The notes under the pieces are model-generated. The model was not told the origin of the DNA, did no database searches, and worked only from the letters and a program-made list of their open reading frames with translations. DNA of 64,000 nt from Paraburkholderia domus (GTDB taxonomy: Bacteria > Pseudomonadota > Gammaproteobacteria > Burkholderiales > Burkholderiaceae): the NCBI RefSeq assembly GCF_905220705.1, contig NZ_CAJNAT010000013.1, positions 62,001-126,000 of the forward strand. Reading direction: 5' to 3'. Below, in pieces: positions 25,407-34,467 of this stretch (position 1 is the first letter of the stretch; each line of letters opens with the position of its first letter). The translations under genes were made by a program, and so were the position numbers.

Positions 25407-25997
25407 TTACCTCCCGGTATGCGCGTGGGCGGACGGCGTGACCGCTGCCGGCCGCGTCAGGCGATGGAACTGCCGCCCGAAATAGATGAGCCCGTCACCA
25501 TCGGATCGCAGTGTAATGTGCCGGATCTGCGCGAACATCACGGAGTGCGAGCCGACCGTTTTGATGTCGACAATTTCGCCTTCCAGACTGGCAATCGCAT
25601 CCGAGAGAACGGGCACCGAAGCCTGTCCGCTCGCCCATGCATGTCGTCCGAACCGCTCGTCCATCGAACCCGCTGTCATGCCGGCGAAATCGCGCGCGAG
25701 ATCCTGATACTCGGCGGCGAGCACATTGATGCACACGTTGCGGTTGCGGTGCAGAACGTCGTGGACGTAGCTGGCCTGGTTGATACAGACGAGCATCGTC
25801 GGCGGCGCGTCCGTTACCGAGCACACGGCGCTTGCGGTGATGCCGCAGCGGCCGTCTGGCCCGTCCGTGGTGATGACGTTGACGGCGGCGGGCAGGCACG
25901 CCATGGCGTCGCGGAAACGCTTTCTGGTGTCTTCGATCGTCACGTTCTCTGCCTCGTGGTGGTGGAGTGCTGATTGCATCGGGGGCATCATGTGCAT
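25407..25997 (-). CDS. Flavin reductase, small component of a two-component monooxygenase
   Basis: NAD(P)H:flavin oxidoreductase of 196 residues in the HpaC/RutF family, which supplies reduced FMN or FAD to a partner oxygenase. The fold core TRKRFRDAMACLPAAVNVITT, GRCGITASAVCSVTDAPPTMLVCIN and FGRHAW are conserved. ATG 25997 overlaps the monooxygenase stop by one base (TGATG); ATGs at 25991 and 25988 are also possible starts. Gene order and coupling make the upstream acyl-CoA-dehydrogenase-like protein its partner. Confidence 0.88.
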   Translation of the reverse strand: MHMMPPMQSALHHHEAENVTIEDTRKRFRDAMACLPAAVNVITTDGPDGRCGITASAVCSVTDAPPTMLVCINQASYVHDVLHRNRNVCINVLAAEYQDLARDFAGMTAGSMDERFGRHAWASGQASVPVLSDAIASLEGEIVDIKTVGSHSVMFAQIRHITLRSDGDGLIYFGRQFHRLTRPAAVTPSAHAHTGR

Positions 25998-27214
25998 CAG
26001 GGATAAGGCGTGACCGGCGGCACGCCGGCGAACAGCGCGCCGGATGCGTCGTAGGTCCCTTCGCCAAGAAACGCGTGCTGGGTCACGACGATCGAATCAC
26101 GCACCAGACGCTGCAGACGGTTCTCGCGATAGATCGCGGCGATGCCCGCCATCTGGTAAGCCTGCATGACGACCTCGGCGCAGATCTGCGCGGCGTGTGT
26201 CGCGCTGAGGCGCAACAGGTTGGCCTGTTCCTGCGTGACGGGGTCGCCGGCGATGATCGTTTGCCAGGCGGTGGCTGCGGCTTCGTAGAAAAACGCGCGG
26301 GCGCTGCGCCAGTTGGCCTCGGCTTTCGCCAGACCTGAGCGGTAATAACCGCGGTCCGCGAGACGCGGCGCGCCTGTGGTAGTTTTGGTTGAGCCGGACA
26401 TGCCGGTCAGCAGATCGAGCGCGGCGCGCGCGAGGCCGATATTGACGGCGGCATGCACTTGCGCCTGATAGGCGACGGCGGGATAGCGGTAGAGCGGTTC
26501 ATCGATCAATGGCTGGCCGCCGCGTACAAACGTCCATTGCGCATCGACGAATTTGTCGTGCAAGCGCAAGTCGTGGCTGCCGGTGCCCTGCATACCGACG
26601 ACGTTCCAGTTCTCGACAATCTCGACCTCATGCGCGGGAAAGACCGCGGTGAACGGCTTGCCGGCGCCTGCATCGCCGGAATTGGCAGGCGTGCCGCCGA
26701 TCCCGACACCGATCCAGTCCGCGCCCTTGCAGCCGCTGGCAAAGCGCCATTGGCCACTGACCGTGAAGCCGCCGGCGACCCGGGTGGCCGGTTGCAGCGG
26801 ATAGAGGCCGCCGGAGAAAACCTGGTCCGGGCCGGTGGCGTAAATGTGCTGCTGCGTCTCGATCGGCAGCGCGGCGAGATACGTGTTCGCCGAGCCGAAC
26901 GCGGCGACCCAGGCGGTTGAGCCGTCGGCGATCGCAATGCGCTCGAGGATGCGCAGGAATTGCGGCGGCGGCAGCGCGTCGCCGCCGAAACGCTGCGGCG
27001 TGCTCGCGCGGAAAATCCCGGCGCGTTTCATCTTCGCGACCATGTCGCGCGGAACATGCGACACTTGATCGAATTCGTCCCGGCGACGCTCGATCTCGCC
27101 GATCAGCGCGTCAAGCGTAATCGGACCTGCGTACTCAGGATAAGGATCCGCGTGATCGATCGCGCGAGGTTCGTAGGCGTACGTCGAAAGAGTGCTTGTC
27201 TGAAGGCTTTGCAT
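25997..27214 (-). CDS. Acyl-CoA-dehydrogenase-fold flavin monooxygenase (oxygenase component, group D)
   Basis: A 405-residue protein with the three-domain acyl-CoA dehydrogenase fold: N-terminal helices with SHVPRDMVAKMKRAGIFRAS, middle beta domain with VSGQWRFASGCKGADWIGV and NVVGMQGTGSHD, and a C-terminal helical domain. The absence of a CoA-pathway context and the adjacent flavin reductase point to an oxygenase like HpaH/HsaA or DszC that uses reduced flavin to hydroxylate a substrate. The substrate is unknown, with phenolic or heterocyclic compounds most likely. It begins 57 bases downstream of the MFS stop. Confidence 0.78.
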   Translation of the reverse strand: MQSLQTSTLSTYAYEPRAIDHADPYPEYAGPITLDALIGEIERRRDEFDQVSHVPRDMVAKMKRAGIFRASTPQRFGGDALPPPQFLRILERIAIADGSTAWVAAFGSANTYLAALPIETQQHIYATGPDQVFSGGLYPLQPATRVAGGFTVSGQWRFASGCKGADWIGVGIGGTPANSGDAGAGKPFTAVFPAHEVEIVENWNVVGMQGTGSHDLRLHDKFVDAQWTFVRGGQPLIDEPLYRYPAVAYQAQVHAAVNIGLARAALDLLTGMSGSTKTTTGAPRLADRGYYRSGLAKAEANWRSARAFFYEAAATAWQTIIAGDPVTQEQANLLRLSATHAAQICAEVVMQAYQMAGIAAIYRENRLQRLVRDSIVVTQHAFLGEGTYDASGALFAGVPPVTPYP

Positions 27215-27271
27215 GATGACAACGTAGGGAAATGAATGAGGGGGTCGGGCTGACGTGGTGCCGGCTGGGCG

Positions 27272-28621
27272 TCAGGCGTTGTCTTGCTCTTTACGTTGCG
27301 CCTCGAGCCGCAGCGCTTTGGGGAAGGTCTCGGGCGCGAGACACGTCGCGAGCACGGTGATCAAGCCAAGCACGACGAGGTAAATGGCGACTGGCGTGGC
27401 GCTGCGGTAATGGGCGAGCAACGCGGTAGCCACCATCGGCGAGAGGCCGCCGCCAAGTACCGACGAAATCTCGCGGCCGATACCCAGTCCCGAGAAGCGC
27501 AGATGGACCGGCAGCAATTCACTGATGAAGGCGGGCTGTGCGCCTTCGAGAATGCCGAGTGTGATGCTGTTGGCGAGTACGAGGGCCGCAATAACTTTCC
27601 ACAGCACGCCGGAGCCGAGCAACGTGAAGTACGGATACGCGACCAGCACCATGGCGATTGCGCCGGCGAGATAGACGGGTTTGCGGCCGATTTTGTCGGT
27701 GAGGCGTCCCATCAACAGCGAAACGGGGATCATCAGCAGCATCGACAAGGTCAGGCCGCCGAGCACCCAGCTTGATTTGATGCCGAGGAACTGGCTATAG
27801 GCGATCGAGAACGCGAAGAAGATGTAGGACGCGGCGCCCTCGCCGAAGCGCAGGCCGAACACCGTCAGCACTTCGCGTGGACATTGAAGCAGCACCTCGA
27901 CGATCGGCATGCGGCTGTCGCGGCGCGTGGCCTTCACTTCGGCGAACTCCGCACTTTCGTCCACGGAGCGGCGCATCCATAGCCCGAGCGCGACCAGCAC
28001 GGCGCTGCAGAGGAATGGCACACGCCAGCCCCAGTTGTGGAAGTCGGAGGGCGACAGCGTCTGCACGAGCAGGAAGGCAGCGGTCGACAGCACGAAGCCG
28101 AACGCCGCCCCGCACGGACTCCATGCCGCCAGCGCGCCGCGTTTCGAAGCGGGCGCGTTTTCGTGAATCAGCAGGATGCTGCCGCTCCATTCTCCGCCTG
28201 CGGCCAGCCCTTGCAGGATGCGCAACAGCACGAGCAGGACCGGTGCTGCGATGCCGATCTGCTGGTAGGTCGGCAGAAGACCCATGCCGACGGTAGCGGT
28301 GCCCATCACCAGTAGCGTCAGCATCATGACGGTCTTGCGGCCGTAGCGGTCGCCGATATGGCCGCACAGCACGCCACCGATGGGCCGCGCGATGAAGCCC
28401 ACGGTAAAGCCGCCGAACGCCGCGATCGTGCCCGTCAGCGGATCGCTGCCGACTGGAAAGAACAGCTTGCCGAACACCAGCGCGGCGGCGGTTCCATAGA
28501 GAAAAAAGTCATACCATTCGAGGATCTGGCCGAGCACCGCTGTCGTCACCGCGCGACGAACCTTGCTGGTTGGCCGAAGAGCGGGCAGGGGCGTGAGAGC
28601 GGCGGTCGCGTCAGAGTTCAT
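27272..28621 (-). CDS. MFS transporter, metabolite:H+ symporter (MHS) family
   Basis: Importer of 449 residues with about 12 helices. Landmarks are LGQILEWYDFFLYGTAAALV in helix 1, GRPIGG-like FIARPIGGVLCGHIGDRYGRK before helix 3, and RILQGLAAGGEWSG in helix 4, as in ShiA, KgtP and related uptake systems for organic or aromatic acids. ATG 28621 is chosen at the start of family similarity; an open frame extends to 28705 without support. It is first in the minus-strand operon and presumably imports the monooxygenase substrate. Confidence 0.82.
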   Translation of the reverse strand: MNSDATAALTPLPALRPTSKVRRAVTTAVLGQILEWYDFFLYGTAAALVFGKLFFPVGSDPLTGTIAAFGGFTVGFIARPIGGVLCGHIGDRYGRKTVMMLTLLVMGTATVGMGLLPTYQQIGIAAPVLLVLLRILQGLAAGGEWSGSILLIHENAPASKRGALAAWSPCGAAFGFVLSTAAFLLVQTLSPSDFHNWGWRVPFLCSAVLVALGLWMRRSVDESAEFAEVKATRRDSRMPIVEVLLQCPREVLTVFGLRFGEGAASYIFFAFSIAYSQFLGIKSSWVLGGLTLSMLLMIPVSLLMGRLTDKIGRKPVYLAGAIAMVLVAYPYFTLLGSGVLWKVIAALVLANSITLGILEGAQPAFISELLPVHLRFSGLGIGREISSVLGGGLSPMVATALLAHYRSATPVAIYLVVLGLITVLATCLAPETFPKALRLEAQRKEQDNA

Positions 28622-28998
28622 GGCATGTGGAAGGTCACGATGTTGAGGGTTCCGCGTCCCGGCCATGCTGATCGGCGGGAGCGGCGATACGAATCCGGCA
28701 GGCATGGCCGAACCATAGAGCCGCGAGAAAACCCGGTCAAATTAGGGACAAAAATGGGCGTCATGAATGGGATGCATGACGAGGGAAGGAGGCGGCGTGT
28801 ACTGGGCGTGCAGCTACGAACCCCTGCACTGTGGGTCAATCATGAGGATAACTGAGGGAGATTGTCGGGCGTGCGACCAGGTGCTCGCAGCGCACGCGCG
28901 CCATGAGTCGTCGCAACACCATGCTGACTTGACGCTTACGCCTCGCATTAAGCGAGGCGTAAGCGTCAGGCGGATATCACGGAAAGTGCGGGAGCGTG
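28622..28998. other. Intergenic region with strong hairpin
   Basis: This is 377 bases without a supported gene between two minus-strand genes. It should hold the promoter of the MFS-monooxygenase operon on its left and the end of the semialdehyde dehydrogenase transcript on its right (hairpin 28931-28967). I do not see a convincing consensus promoter. Confidence 0.4.
28931..28967 (-). terminator. Perfect 16-bp hairpin after the semialdehyde dehydrogenase gene
   Basis: GACGCTTACGCCTCGC at 28931-28946 pairs without mismatch with GCGAGGCGTAAGCGTC at 28952-28967, loop ATTAA. It sits 31 bases past the stop of the minus-strand gene ending at 28999. There is no long U-run, so it may work as a 3'-end stabiliser or a factor-assisted terminator. 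Confidence 0.55.
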
Positions 28999-30471
28999 TT
29001 AATCCAGACCACCCTGGCACAGGTACTTGATCGACATGTAATCGTCGAGCCCGTACTTTGATCCCTCGCGGCCATAGCCCGATTCCTTCACGCCGCCGAA
29101 CGGCGCCGCTTCGCTCGACACGGCGCCTTCGTTGATGCCGATCACGCCCGCTTCGAGCTGGCTGGCAACGCGATTGATGCGCCGTACGTCCTGCGTGTAG
29201 AAGTAGGCAGCGAGGCCGAACGGCGTGTCGTTAGCGACGCGGATCGCTTCGGCTTCGTCATCGAAGCGGAATAGCGGCGCCACCGGCCCAAACGTTTCCT
29301 CGCAGCAAACGAGCATGTCGTCCCGCGCATCGGTTAGCACGGTCGGTGCATAGTAGTTCGGGCCGAGCTCCGTCAAACGCTTGCCACCTGTCAGCACTTT
29401 CGCGCCGTGTTTGACGGCGTCTTCGACGTGACGGGCAATCTTGTCGATGGCGCGCTCATTGATCATCGGGCCGATCTGAGCGTCCGGATCGGTTGCGGGC
29501 GCAACCTTCAAGGCGGCGACGCGTTTCGCGAGCAGATCGGCGAAGCGCGCGTAGACGCCGGACTGCACATAGACGCGGTTCGGGCACACGCACGTCTGCC
29601 CGCCATTGCGGAACTTGGAGGCCATCAAGCCGGTGACCGCCGCGTCGAGATCGGCGTCGTCGAATACGATGAAGGGCGCATTGCCGCCCAATTCCAGTGA
29701 TAGCTTCTTCAGCGTTCCAGCCGATTCGCGGGCGAGATGCTTGCCGACCGGCGTCGATCCGGTGAAGGTGATCTTGCGTACGCGTGCGTCGGCGAGCCAG
29801 TCCGCGACCGCCGCAATCCCCTGTTCACGCGAAGCCGACAGCATGTTCAGCACGCCGTCCGGCAAGCCGGCTTCCTGGGCGAGCGCTGCCAGCGCGAGCG
29901 CGGTCAGCGGCGTGTCTTCGGCGGGCTTGGCGACTACCGTGCATCCGGCCGCGAGCGCGGGCGCGATCTTGCGCGCGATCATCGCCAGCGGGAAATTCCA
30001 CGGCGTGATCGCCGCGATCACGCCGACCGGTTCCTTCACCGCGCTCATGCGTTTGCCGCGTTGTTGCTGTGGGATCAGATCGCCGTAGATGCGTGTCGCC
30101 TCGTCGGCGAACCATGCGACGTACGAGGCACCGTAGGCGACTTCGCCGCGGCTTTCCCCGAGCGGCTTGCCTTGTTCCATCGACATCAGCTTTGCGAGGT
30201 CTTCAGTATTGGCGACGATCAGCGCATGCCAGCGACGCAGAACCTCTGCGCGTTCGCGCGGCAGCTTGTCGCGCCACGCGGGGAAGGCGCGGGCCGCAGC
30301 GTCGGTGGCGGCGCGAGCGTCCGATGCGCCGCTGTTCGCGACTTCGACGATCAATTCGCCGGTGGCCGGGTTGGTGACTGGAAAGCGGGCGGCGTCGGCG
30401 GCGTCGATCCACTTGCCGTCGATCAGATTCTGCGGACGAATCAGTTCATTGCGAGTCAATGCGAGAGACAT
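28999..30471 (-). CDS. gabD: NAD(P)-dependent succinate-semialdehyde dehydrogenase
   Basis: Aldehyde dehydrogenase of 490 residues oxidising succinate semialdehyde to succinate, the last step of GABA breakdown. The catalytic cysteine is C294 (GGQTCVCPNR) and the general base E260 (LELGG). ITPWNFPLAMIARK, KPAEDTPLTA and the C-terminal GGVKESGYGREGSKYG are typical of GabD. The start ATG has AAGGAGC upstream (30480-30486). It stands alone; a shared upstream dyad with the aminotransferase at 45991 suggests co-control. Closely related semialdehydes such as glutarate semialdehyde could also be substrates. Confidence 0.85.
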   Translation of the reverse strand: MSLALTRNELIRPQNLIDGKWIDAADAARFPVTNPATGELIVEVANSGASDARAATDAAARAFPAWRDKLPRERAEVLRRWHALIVANTEDLAKLMSMEQGKPLGESRGEVAYGASYVAWFADEATRIYGDLIPQQQRGKRMSAVKEPVGVIAAITPWNFPLAMIARKIAPALAAGCTVVAKPAEDTPLTALALAALAQEAGLPDGVLNMLSASREQGIAAVADWLADARVRKITFTGSTPVGKHLARESAGTLKKLSLELGGNAPFIVFDDADLDAAVTGLMASKFRNGGQTCVCPNRVYVQSGVYARFADLLAKRVAALKVAPATDPDAQIGPMINERAIDKIARHVEDAVKHGAKVLTGGKRLTELGPNYYAPTVLTDARDDMLVCCEETFGPVAPLFRFDDEAEAIRVANDTPFGLAAYFYTQDVRRINRVASQLEAGVIGINEGAVSSEAAPFGGVKESGYGREGSKYGLDDYMSIKYLCQGGLD

Positions 30472-30578
30472 CGGGTTGCTCCTTCAGATTGATGCTTCGA
30501 TGCTACGCGCGCATGGCAGTCGACGAAATCGCCAATCGAGGCTTTTGCGGCGCGTGGAGCGTTTTTTTTCAGGCCGCG

Positions 30579-30593
30579 CAGCATTTTCTGCTG
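30579..30593 (-). promoter_or_regulatory. CAGCA-N5-TGCTG dyad upstream of gabD
   Basis: A 15-base dyad with arms CAGCA and TGCTG around TTTTC, 108 bases upstream of the gabD start. Fourteen of its bases recur at 47510-47523 upstream of the aminotransferase gene, on the same strand relative to the gene and at nearly the same distance. A GCGTTTT element precedes both copies by about 20 bases. It is a candidate binding site for a shared regulator. Confidence 0.4.
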
Positions 30594-30669
30594 ATTGTGG
30601 GGTGAAGGTGCTGTGTCGGGCCTGGCGACGGCCGCGTTGCGCGGCCTGCCGCACGCGCATTCTCGCGCC

Positions 30670-31686
30670 TCAATTCATGCGCCGCGGTCCCGTCGACGCC
30701 CGCACAATGAGTTGCGGCGGCGGTCCAAGTACCATCGACGGCTGCTGTTCAGGCGTCTGAATCAAGCGGATCAGACTCTCGATCGACAACTGCGCCACGG
30801 CTGGCGTCTGGATCGCGACGGTCGTCAACGCGGGGTGCACCTGGTGCGCCAGTTGAATGTCCGTAATGCCGATGACCGACACATCGTTCGGCACCGCACG
30901 GCCAAGCGTGATCAACGCCTGTGCCGCGCCAATCGCCAGCAGATCGTTGGTCGCGAAAATCGCGGTGAGGTGAGGGCGGCTCGCCATCAACTGCATGCAG
31001 GCAGCGTAGCCTGCGTCGATCGAGTCGCGGATCTGCAGCACCGCCGCGGCGTCTGCTTCGATCCCGGCCTCACGCATCACCGCGCGAAATCCGTTGGAGC
31101 GCGCATCCTGCAAGCCGCCGCAACCATCGCCGATCAGCAGGCCGATCTCGCGGTGACCCAGTTCGAGCAGATGCCTCGCGGCAAGCGCACCGGCGTGTGC
31201 GAAATCCACGGCGATGCAGGGCAGCGCGGGCGGCGTCTCCGGGTGTTCCCACATCGCCAGCAAGATCGGCGCGCTGTGCGTGGCCGACGCGCACAACTCG
31301 TTGAACTTGATGTCCGTGTTCATCACGAGGACACCGTCCGCGAGCGTGCCGGCGATCTGGTTCAGATACGCACGGCCGACCTCCGCATCGTCGTCAGTAT
31401 TGCAAACCATCAGGAAGTACCCCGCTTTGCGCGCTGCTCGCTCCGCAGCCGACACGAATTCGGGGTAGAACGGGTTCGCAATGTTCGACAACATTAAGGC
31501 CAAAGTCGACGAGCGGCCCTCCGCCAGTGCGCGCGCGTTCAGATTGGGCCGGTAGCCGAGATCGGCGATCGCTTTCAGCACGCGTTCGGCAGTCTCCGGG
31601 CGGACCTTTTCGCGGTTGCGCAGGACATTGGAAACGGTCGCGGCAGTAACGTGCGCGCGCTTCGCGACTTCGGACAGGGTGACCAT
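30670..31686 (-). CDS. LacI-family repressor of the galactoside cassette
   Basis: Regulator of 338 residues: LacI HTH at residues 2-50 (TLSEVAKRAHVTAATVSNVLRN ending GYRPN) and a periplasmic-binding-protein-like sugar domain after residue 60. It is divergent from the ABC transporter and beta-galactosidase genes. Two LacI-type operators with central CpG (31805 and 31859) lie before the first gene of that operon. The likely inducer is a galactoside or an oligosaccharide breakdown product, inferred from the GH42 enzyme. Confidence 0.87.
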   Translation of the reverse strand: MVTLSEVAKRAHVTAATVSNVLRNREKVRPETAERVLKAIADLGYRPNLNARALAEGRSSTLALMLSNIANPFYPEFVSAAERAARKAGYFLMVCNTDDDAEVGRAYLNQIAGTLADGVLVMNTDIKFNELCASATHSAPILLAMWEHPETPPALPCIAVDFAHAGALAARHLLELGHREIGLLIGDGCGGLQDARSNGFRAVMREAGIEADAAAVLQIRDSIDAGYAACMQLMASRPHLTAIFATNDLLAIGAAQALITLGRAVPNDVSVIGITDIQLAHQVHPALTTVAIQTPAVAQLSIESLIRLIQTPEQQPSMVLGPPPQLIVRASTGPRRMN

Positions 31687-31804
31687 TTTCTGTTTATCCC
31701 ATATTCAGGGAATGCGATTCAAATGTTGCAAGCAACGGGCGACGTTGATAAGTTTCTGCAAAACACAACTGAGACACCCACCATGACTTTTTCCTTCGAA
31801 CTCG

Positions 31805-31821
31805 AATTTAAGCGATTAAAT
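31805..31821. promoter_or_regulatory. LacI-type operator copy 1
   Basis: AATTTAAGCGATTAAAT, in which ATTTAAGC and GATTAAAT form a dyad with 7 of 8 pairs matching and a central CG, the pattern recognised by LacI-family repressors. It is 71 bases upstream of the ABC ATPase start, with a near-identical copy exactly 54 bases downstream. Confidence 0.55.
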
Positions 31822-31858
31822 GCCTGCTGCACAAGAGCCGGCCGTTTATTTTTCACAG

Positions 31859-31875
31859 AAATTTAAGCGGTTAAA
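31859..31875. promoter_or_regulatory. LacI-type operator copy 2
   Basis: AATTTAAGCGGTTAAAT, differing from copy 1 by one base at the dyad's only unpaired position. It ends 16 bases before the ATPase start and just before the AGGAGG ribosome site, so binding here would block transcription elongation or initiation directly. Confidence 0.55.
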
Positions 31876-31891
31876 TCCAGGAGGCAGCAGC

Positions 31892-33031
31892 ATGGCTACG
31901 ATTCGTCTTACGAACGTGCAGAAGTCGTACGGTGACCATCCGCCGGTGATCCGGCGCGTGAATCTCGAGATAGCGCAGCACGAGTTCTGCGTTTTTCTGG
32001 GGCCCTCGGGTTGCGGCAAGTCGACCCTGCTGAGAATGATCGCCGGTCTCGAAGACCTGAGCGAAGGCGAATTGCACATTGGCGGCCGCCTCGTGAACGA
32101 TGTGCCCGCTGCCGGGCGCGGCGTGGCGATGGTGTTCCAGAGCTACGCGCTGTTTCCGCACATGACCGTGTTCGACAACATGGCGTTCGGTCTGAAACTC
32201 GCGAAGCAACCCAAGGACGTCGTCGACCGGAAGGTGCGCGAAGCCGCGCGCATCCTGCAACTGGACGCCTTCCTCGATCGCTATCCGAAAGCACTCTCGG
32301 GCGGGCAGCGGCAACGTGTTGCGATCGGCCGGGCAATTGTGCGCGAACCTGGCGTGTTCCTGTTCGACGAGCCGCTGTCGAATCTCGACGCTGCGTTGCG
32401 CGGCCAGACGCGCGTCGAAATCGCCCGTCTGCACCAGCGCTTTGCAAACGCGAGCGTGGTCTATGTGACCCACGATCAGGTCGAGGCGATGACGCTTGCC
32501 GACAGAATCGTGCTGCTGCACGCCGGAGCAGACGCGGAGCGCTTCGGCAGCATCGCGCAGACAGGCGCGCCGCTCGAGTTGTATCACCATCCGAAGTCGC
32601 GCTTTGTGGCGGGTTTCATCGGTTCGCCGCGGATGAATTTTATCGACGCGGTGGTCGATTCGGTCGATGCGGGCAAGGTGGCCGTCACATTGACGAAAAG
32701 CGGCGACCGGCTCACGGCGAATGTCGATGGCCGACGATTGCAGCGTGGCCAGCCTGTCACGCTCGGCGTGCGCCCGGAACATCTGCGCCTCGATGGCGAC
32801 GAGCAGTTCATTCAGGGTGTGACGGTGCTGTCGGAACGGCTCGGCGAGCACAGCTATATCCATGCGGATCACGCGACCGGCACGCTCATCGCTAAAGCCG
32901 CGGGCGATACGCCGATCGGTTCGGGCGAGCGCATCTGCATTCACGTTCCACCTTCCGCATGTCATCTGTTCGATGCGGAAGGCGTTGCACTGCGACGCAG
33001 CACGTTCGAGCCCGAGCGAGTTGCGGCTTAA
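31892..33031 (+). CDS. Sugar ABC transporter ATP-binding protein (MalK/UgpC-like)
   Basis: ATPase of 379 residues for the sugar importer that follows. Walker A GPSGCGKST is at 37-45, LSGGQRQR near 135-142 and LFDEPLSNLD near 157-166; the C-terminal third is a MalK-type regulatory (TOBE/MOI) domain. ATG 31892 has AGGAGG at 31879-31884. It heads the operon ATPase, binding protein, two permeases and GH42 beta-galactosidase, opposite the LacI gene. Confidence 0.9.
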   Translation: MATIRLTNVQKSYGDHPPVIRRVNLEIAQHEFCVFLGPSGCGKSTLLRMIAGLEDLSEGELHIGGRLVNDVPAAGRGVAMVFQSYALFPHMTVFDNMAFGLKLAKQPKDVVDRKVREAARILQLDAFLDRYPKALSGGQRQRVAIGRAIVREPGVFLFDEPLSNLDAALRGQTRVEIARLHQRFANASVVYVTHDQVEAMTLADRIVLLHAGADAERFGSIAQTGAPLELYHHPKSRFVAGFIGSPRMNFIDAVVDSVDAGKVAVTLTKSGDRLTANVDGRRLQRGQPVTLGVRPEHLRLDGDEQFIQGVTVLSERLGEHSYIHADHATGTLIAKAAGDTPIGSGERICIHVPPSACHLFDAEGVALRRSTFEPERVAA

Positions 33032-33148
33032 TGCGCCTCGGGCATCCAAAGCGCCACCGGATTCACAAAACCCTATTCCGCCACAGAGCGGGTACATCGT
33101 CTGGCAGCGACTCGCTGTCAGCCAACAAGGTAGTCAAGGAGACATAAG

Positions 33149-34402
33149 ATGATTTCTCTTCGCCTTCGCCGTCTGGCACACGCGTCGATTGCGGCCGCTC
33201 TGGTCGCAGGCGCAATTTGTTCCACCGCGGCCGACGCGGCTACGCTAACCGTCAACGTGTCGGCGCGCGGTAATCAGCGCTCGACGTGGCAAGACGCGTT
33301 CGACAAGTTCAAGAAAGCCAATCCCGACGTCGATCTCAAGGTGACCTACATCACAGAGGAAGCGTACAAGGTGCAGATGGGTGGGTGGCTCGCCACCGAT
33401 CCGCCTGATGTCGTGTCGTGGCACGACGGCGAGCGGATGGCGTATTACGCGCAACGTGGCCTGCTCGAAGACCTGTCGTCTGACTGGAGCAAGAACGGCT
33501 GGTCGCAGCAGTATGCATCGGTGAAGGACGCCTCGACGTATAAGGGCAAGCAGTACGCCGCGCCGCTCGGTTACGACGCTTATGGCTTCTTCTATCGCAA
33601 GGATCTGTTCGAGAAGGCCGGTATCAAGGGCGAGCCGCAAACATGGGATGAATTCCTCGACGCCTGCAAGAAGCTGAAAGCAAGTGGTGTCGCACCGATC
33701 GCCGTCGCGGCACGCGATAGCTGGACGCTTGCTGCATGGTTCGACTATCTCGACCTGCGCATCAACGGCAATGCGTTCCACCAGCAGTTGATGGCCGGCG
33801 AAATCCCGTACACCGATCCGCGCGTCAAAAAGGTCTACGCCGCGTGGAAAACGCTGATCGACGATCACTACTTCATCGACAACGCACTCTCCTACGACCT
33901 CGATTCGATTGCACCGTTTCTCGTGAACGGCAAGGCCTCGATGATGCTGATGGGCACGTTCTTCTCGGCGAGCATTCCCGCGTCTCTCCGGCCGCAGACT
34001 GGCTTCTTCCGCTTCCCGGTGATCGACGCGAATGTGCCGATGGCCGAAGACGGTCCGGTCAACGTGCTGCTGATTCCGGCGAAGGCGAAGAACAAGGCCG
34101 ATGCCCGCAGGCTGCTGGCCTTCATGGAACAACCGCAGATCAACGCCGATCTCGCCAAGGGCTGGGGAACGCTGCCGTCGAACAGTCTGGCGACCGAACC
34201 TGACGATCCGATTTCGAAGGTCGGCTTCCAGACGCTCGCGAACACCAAGGGCGGCATCGCGCAGTTCTACGATCGCGACATGCAGAAGGAAATGGCCGAC
34301 GAAGGCATGAAAGCGATGCAGCAGTTCTACAGCGATCCGACGCAACTCGACGCCGTGCTCGTTCGCCTCGAAGCGACCCGCAAGCGCATCTACAAGAAGT
34401 AA
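33149..34402 (+). CDS. Sugar ABC transporter, extracellular solute-binding protein
   Basis: Periplasmic binding protein of 417 residues. A signal peptide covers about residues 1-30 (basic start MISLRLRRL, hydrophobic AAALVAGAIC, cleavage after ADA). The mature protein is of the CUT1 class: FDKFKKANPDVDLKVTYI near the start and DVVSWHDGERMAYYAQRGLLEDLS later. AAGGAGA precedes ATG 33149. The neighbouring GH42 enzyme suggests a beta-galactoside or galacto-oligosaccharide ligand. Confidence 0.88.
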   Translation: MISLRLRRLAHASIAAALVAGAICSTAADAATLTVNVSARGNQRSTWQDAFDKFKKANPDVDLKVTYITEEAYKVQMGGWLATDPPDVVSWHDGERMAYYAQRGLLEDLSSDWSKNGWSQQYASVKDASTYKGKQYAAPLGYDAYGFFYRKDLFEKAGIKGEPQTWDEFLDACKKLKASGVAPIAVAARDSWTLAAWFDYLDLRINGNAFHQQLMAGEIPYTDPRVKKVYAAWKTLIDDHYFIDNALSYDLDSIAPFLVNGKASMMLMGTFFSASIPASLRPQTGFFRFPVIDANVPMAEDGPVNVLLIPAKAKNKADARRLLAFMEQPQINADLAKGWGTLPSNSLATEPDDPISKVGFQTLANTKGGIAQFYDRDMQKEMADEGMKAMQQFYSDPTQLDAVLVRLEATRKRIYKK

Positions 34403-34467
34403 GCCCCGGAGCGCCAGCCGTATAGCAACAGCTGGCGCTCGCCTTCGATCTCCGACGAGGCCCAAAC

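Noticed and set aside
31725..31736. GTTGC-AA-GCAAC dyad near the LacI gene start
   Set aside because: It does not resemble the two operator copies, lacks the central CpG, and could be chance.
31783..31866. Short plus-strand open frame of 27 codons spanning the two LacI operators
   Set aside because: It has no ribosome site, and its apparent internal similarity comes from the operator repeat, not from protein conservation.
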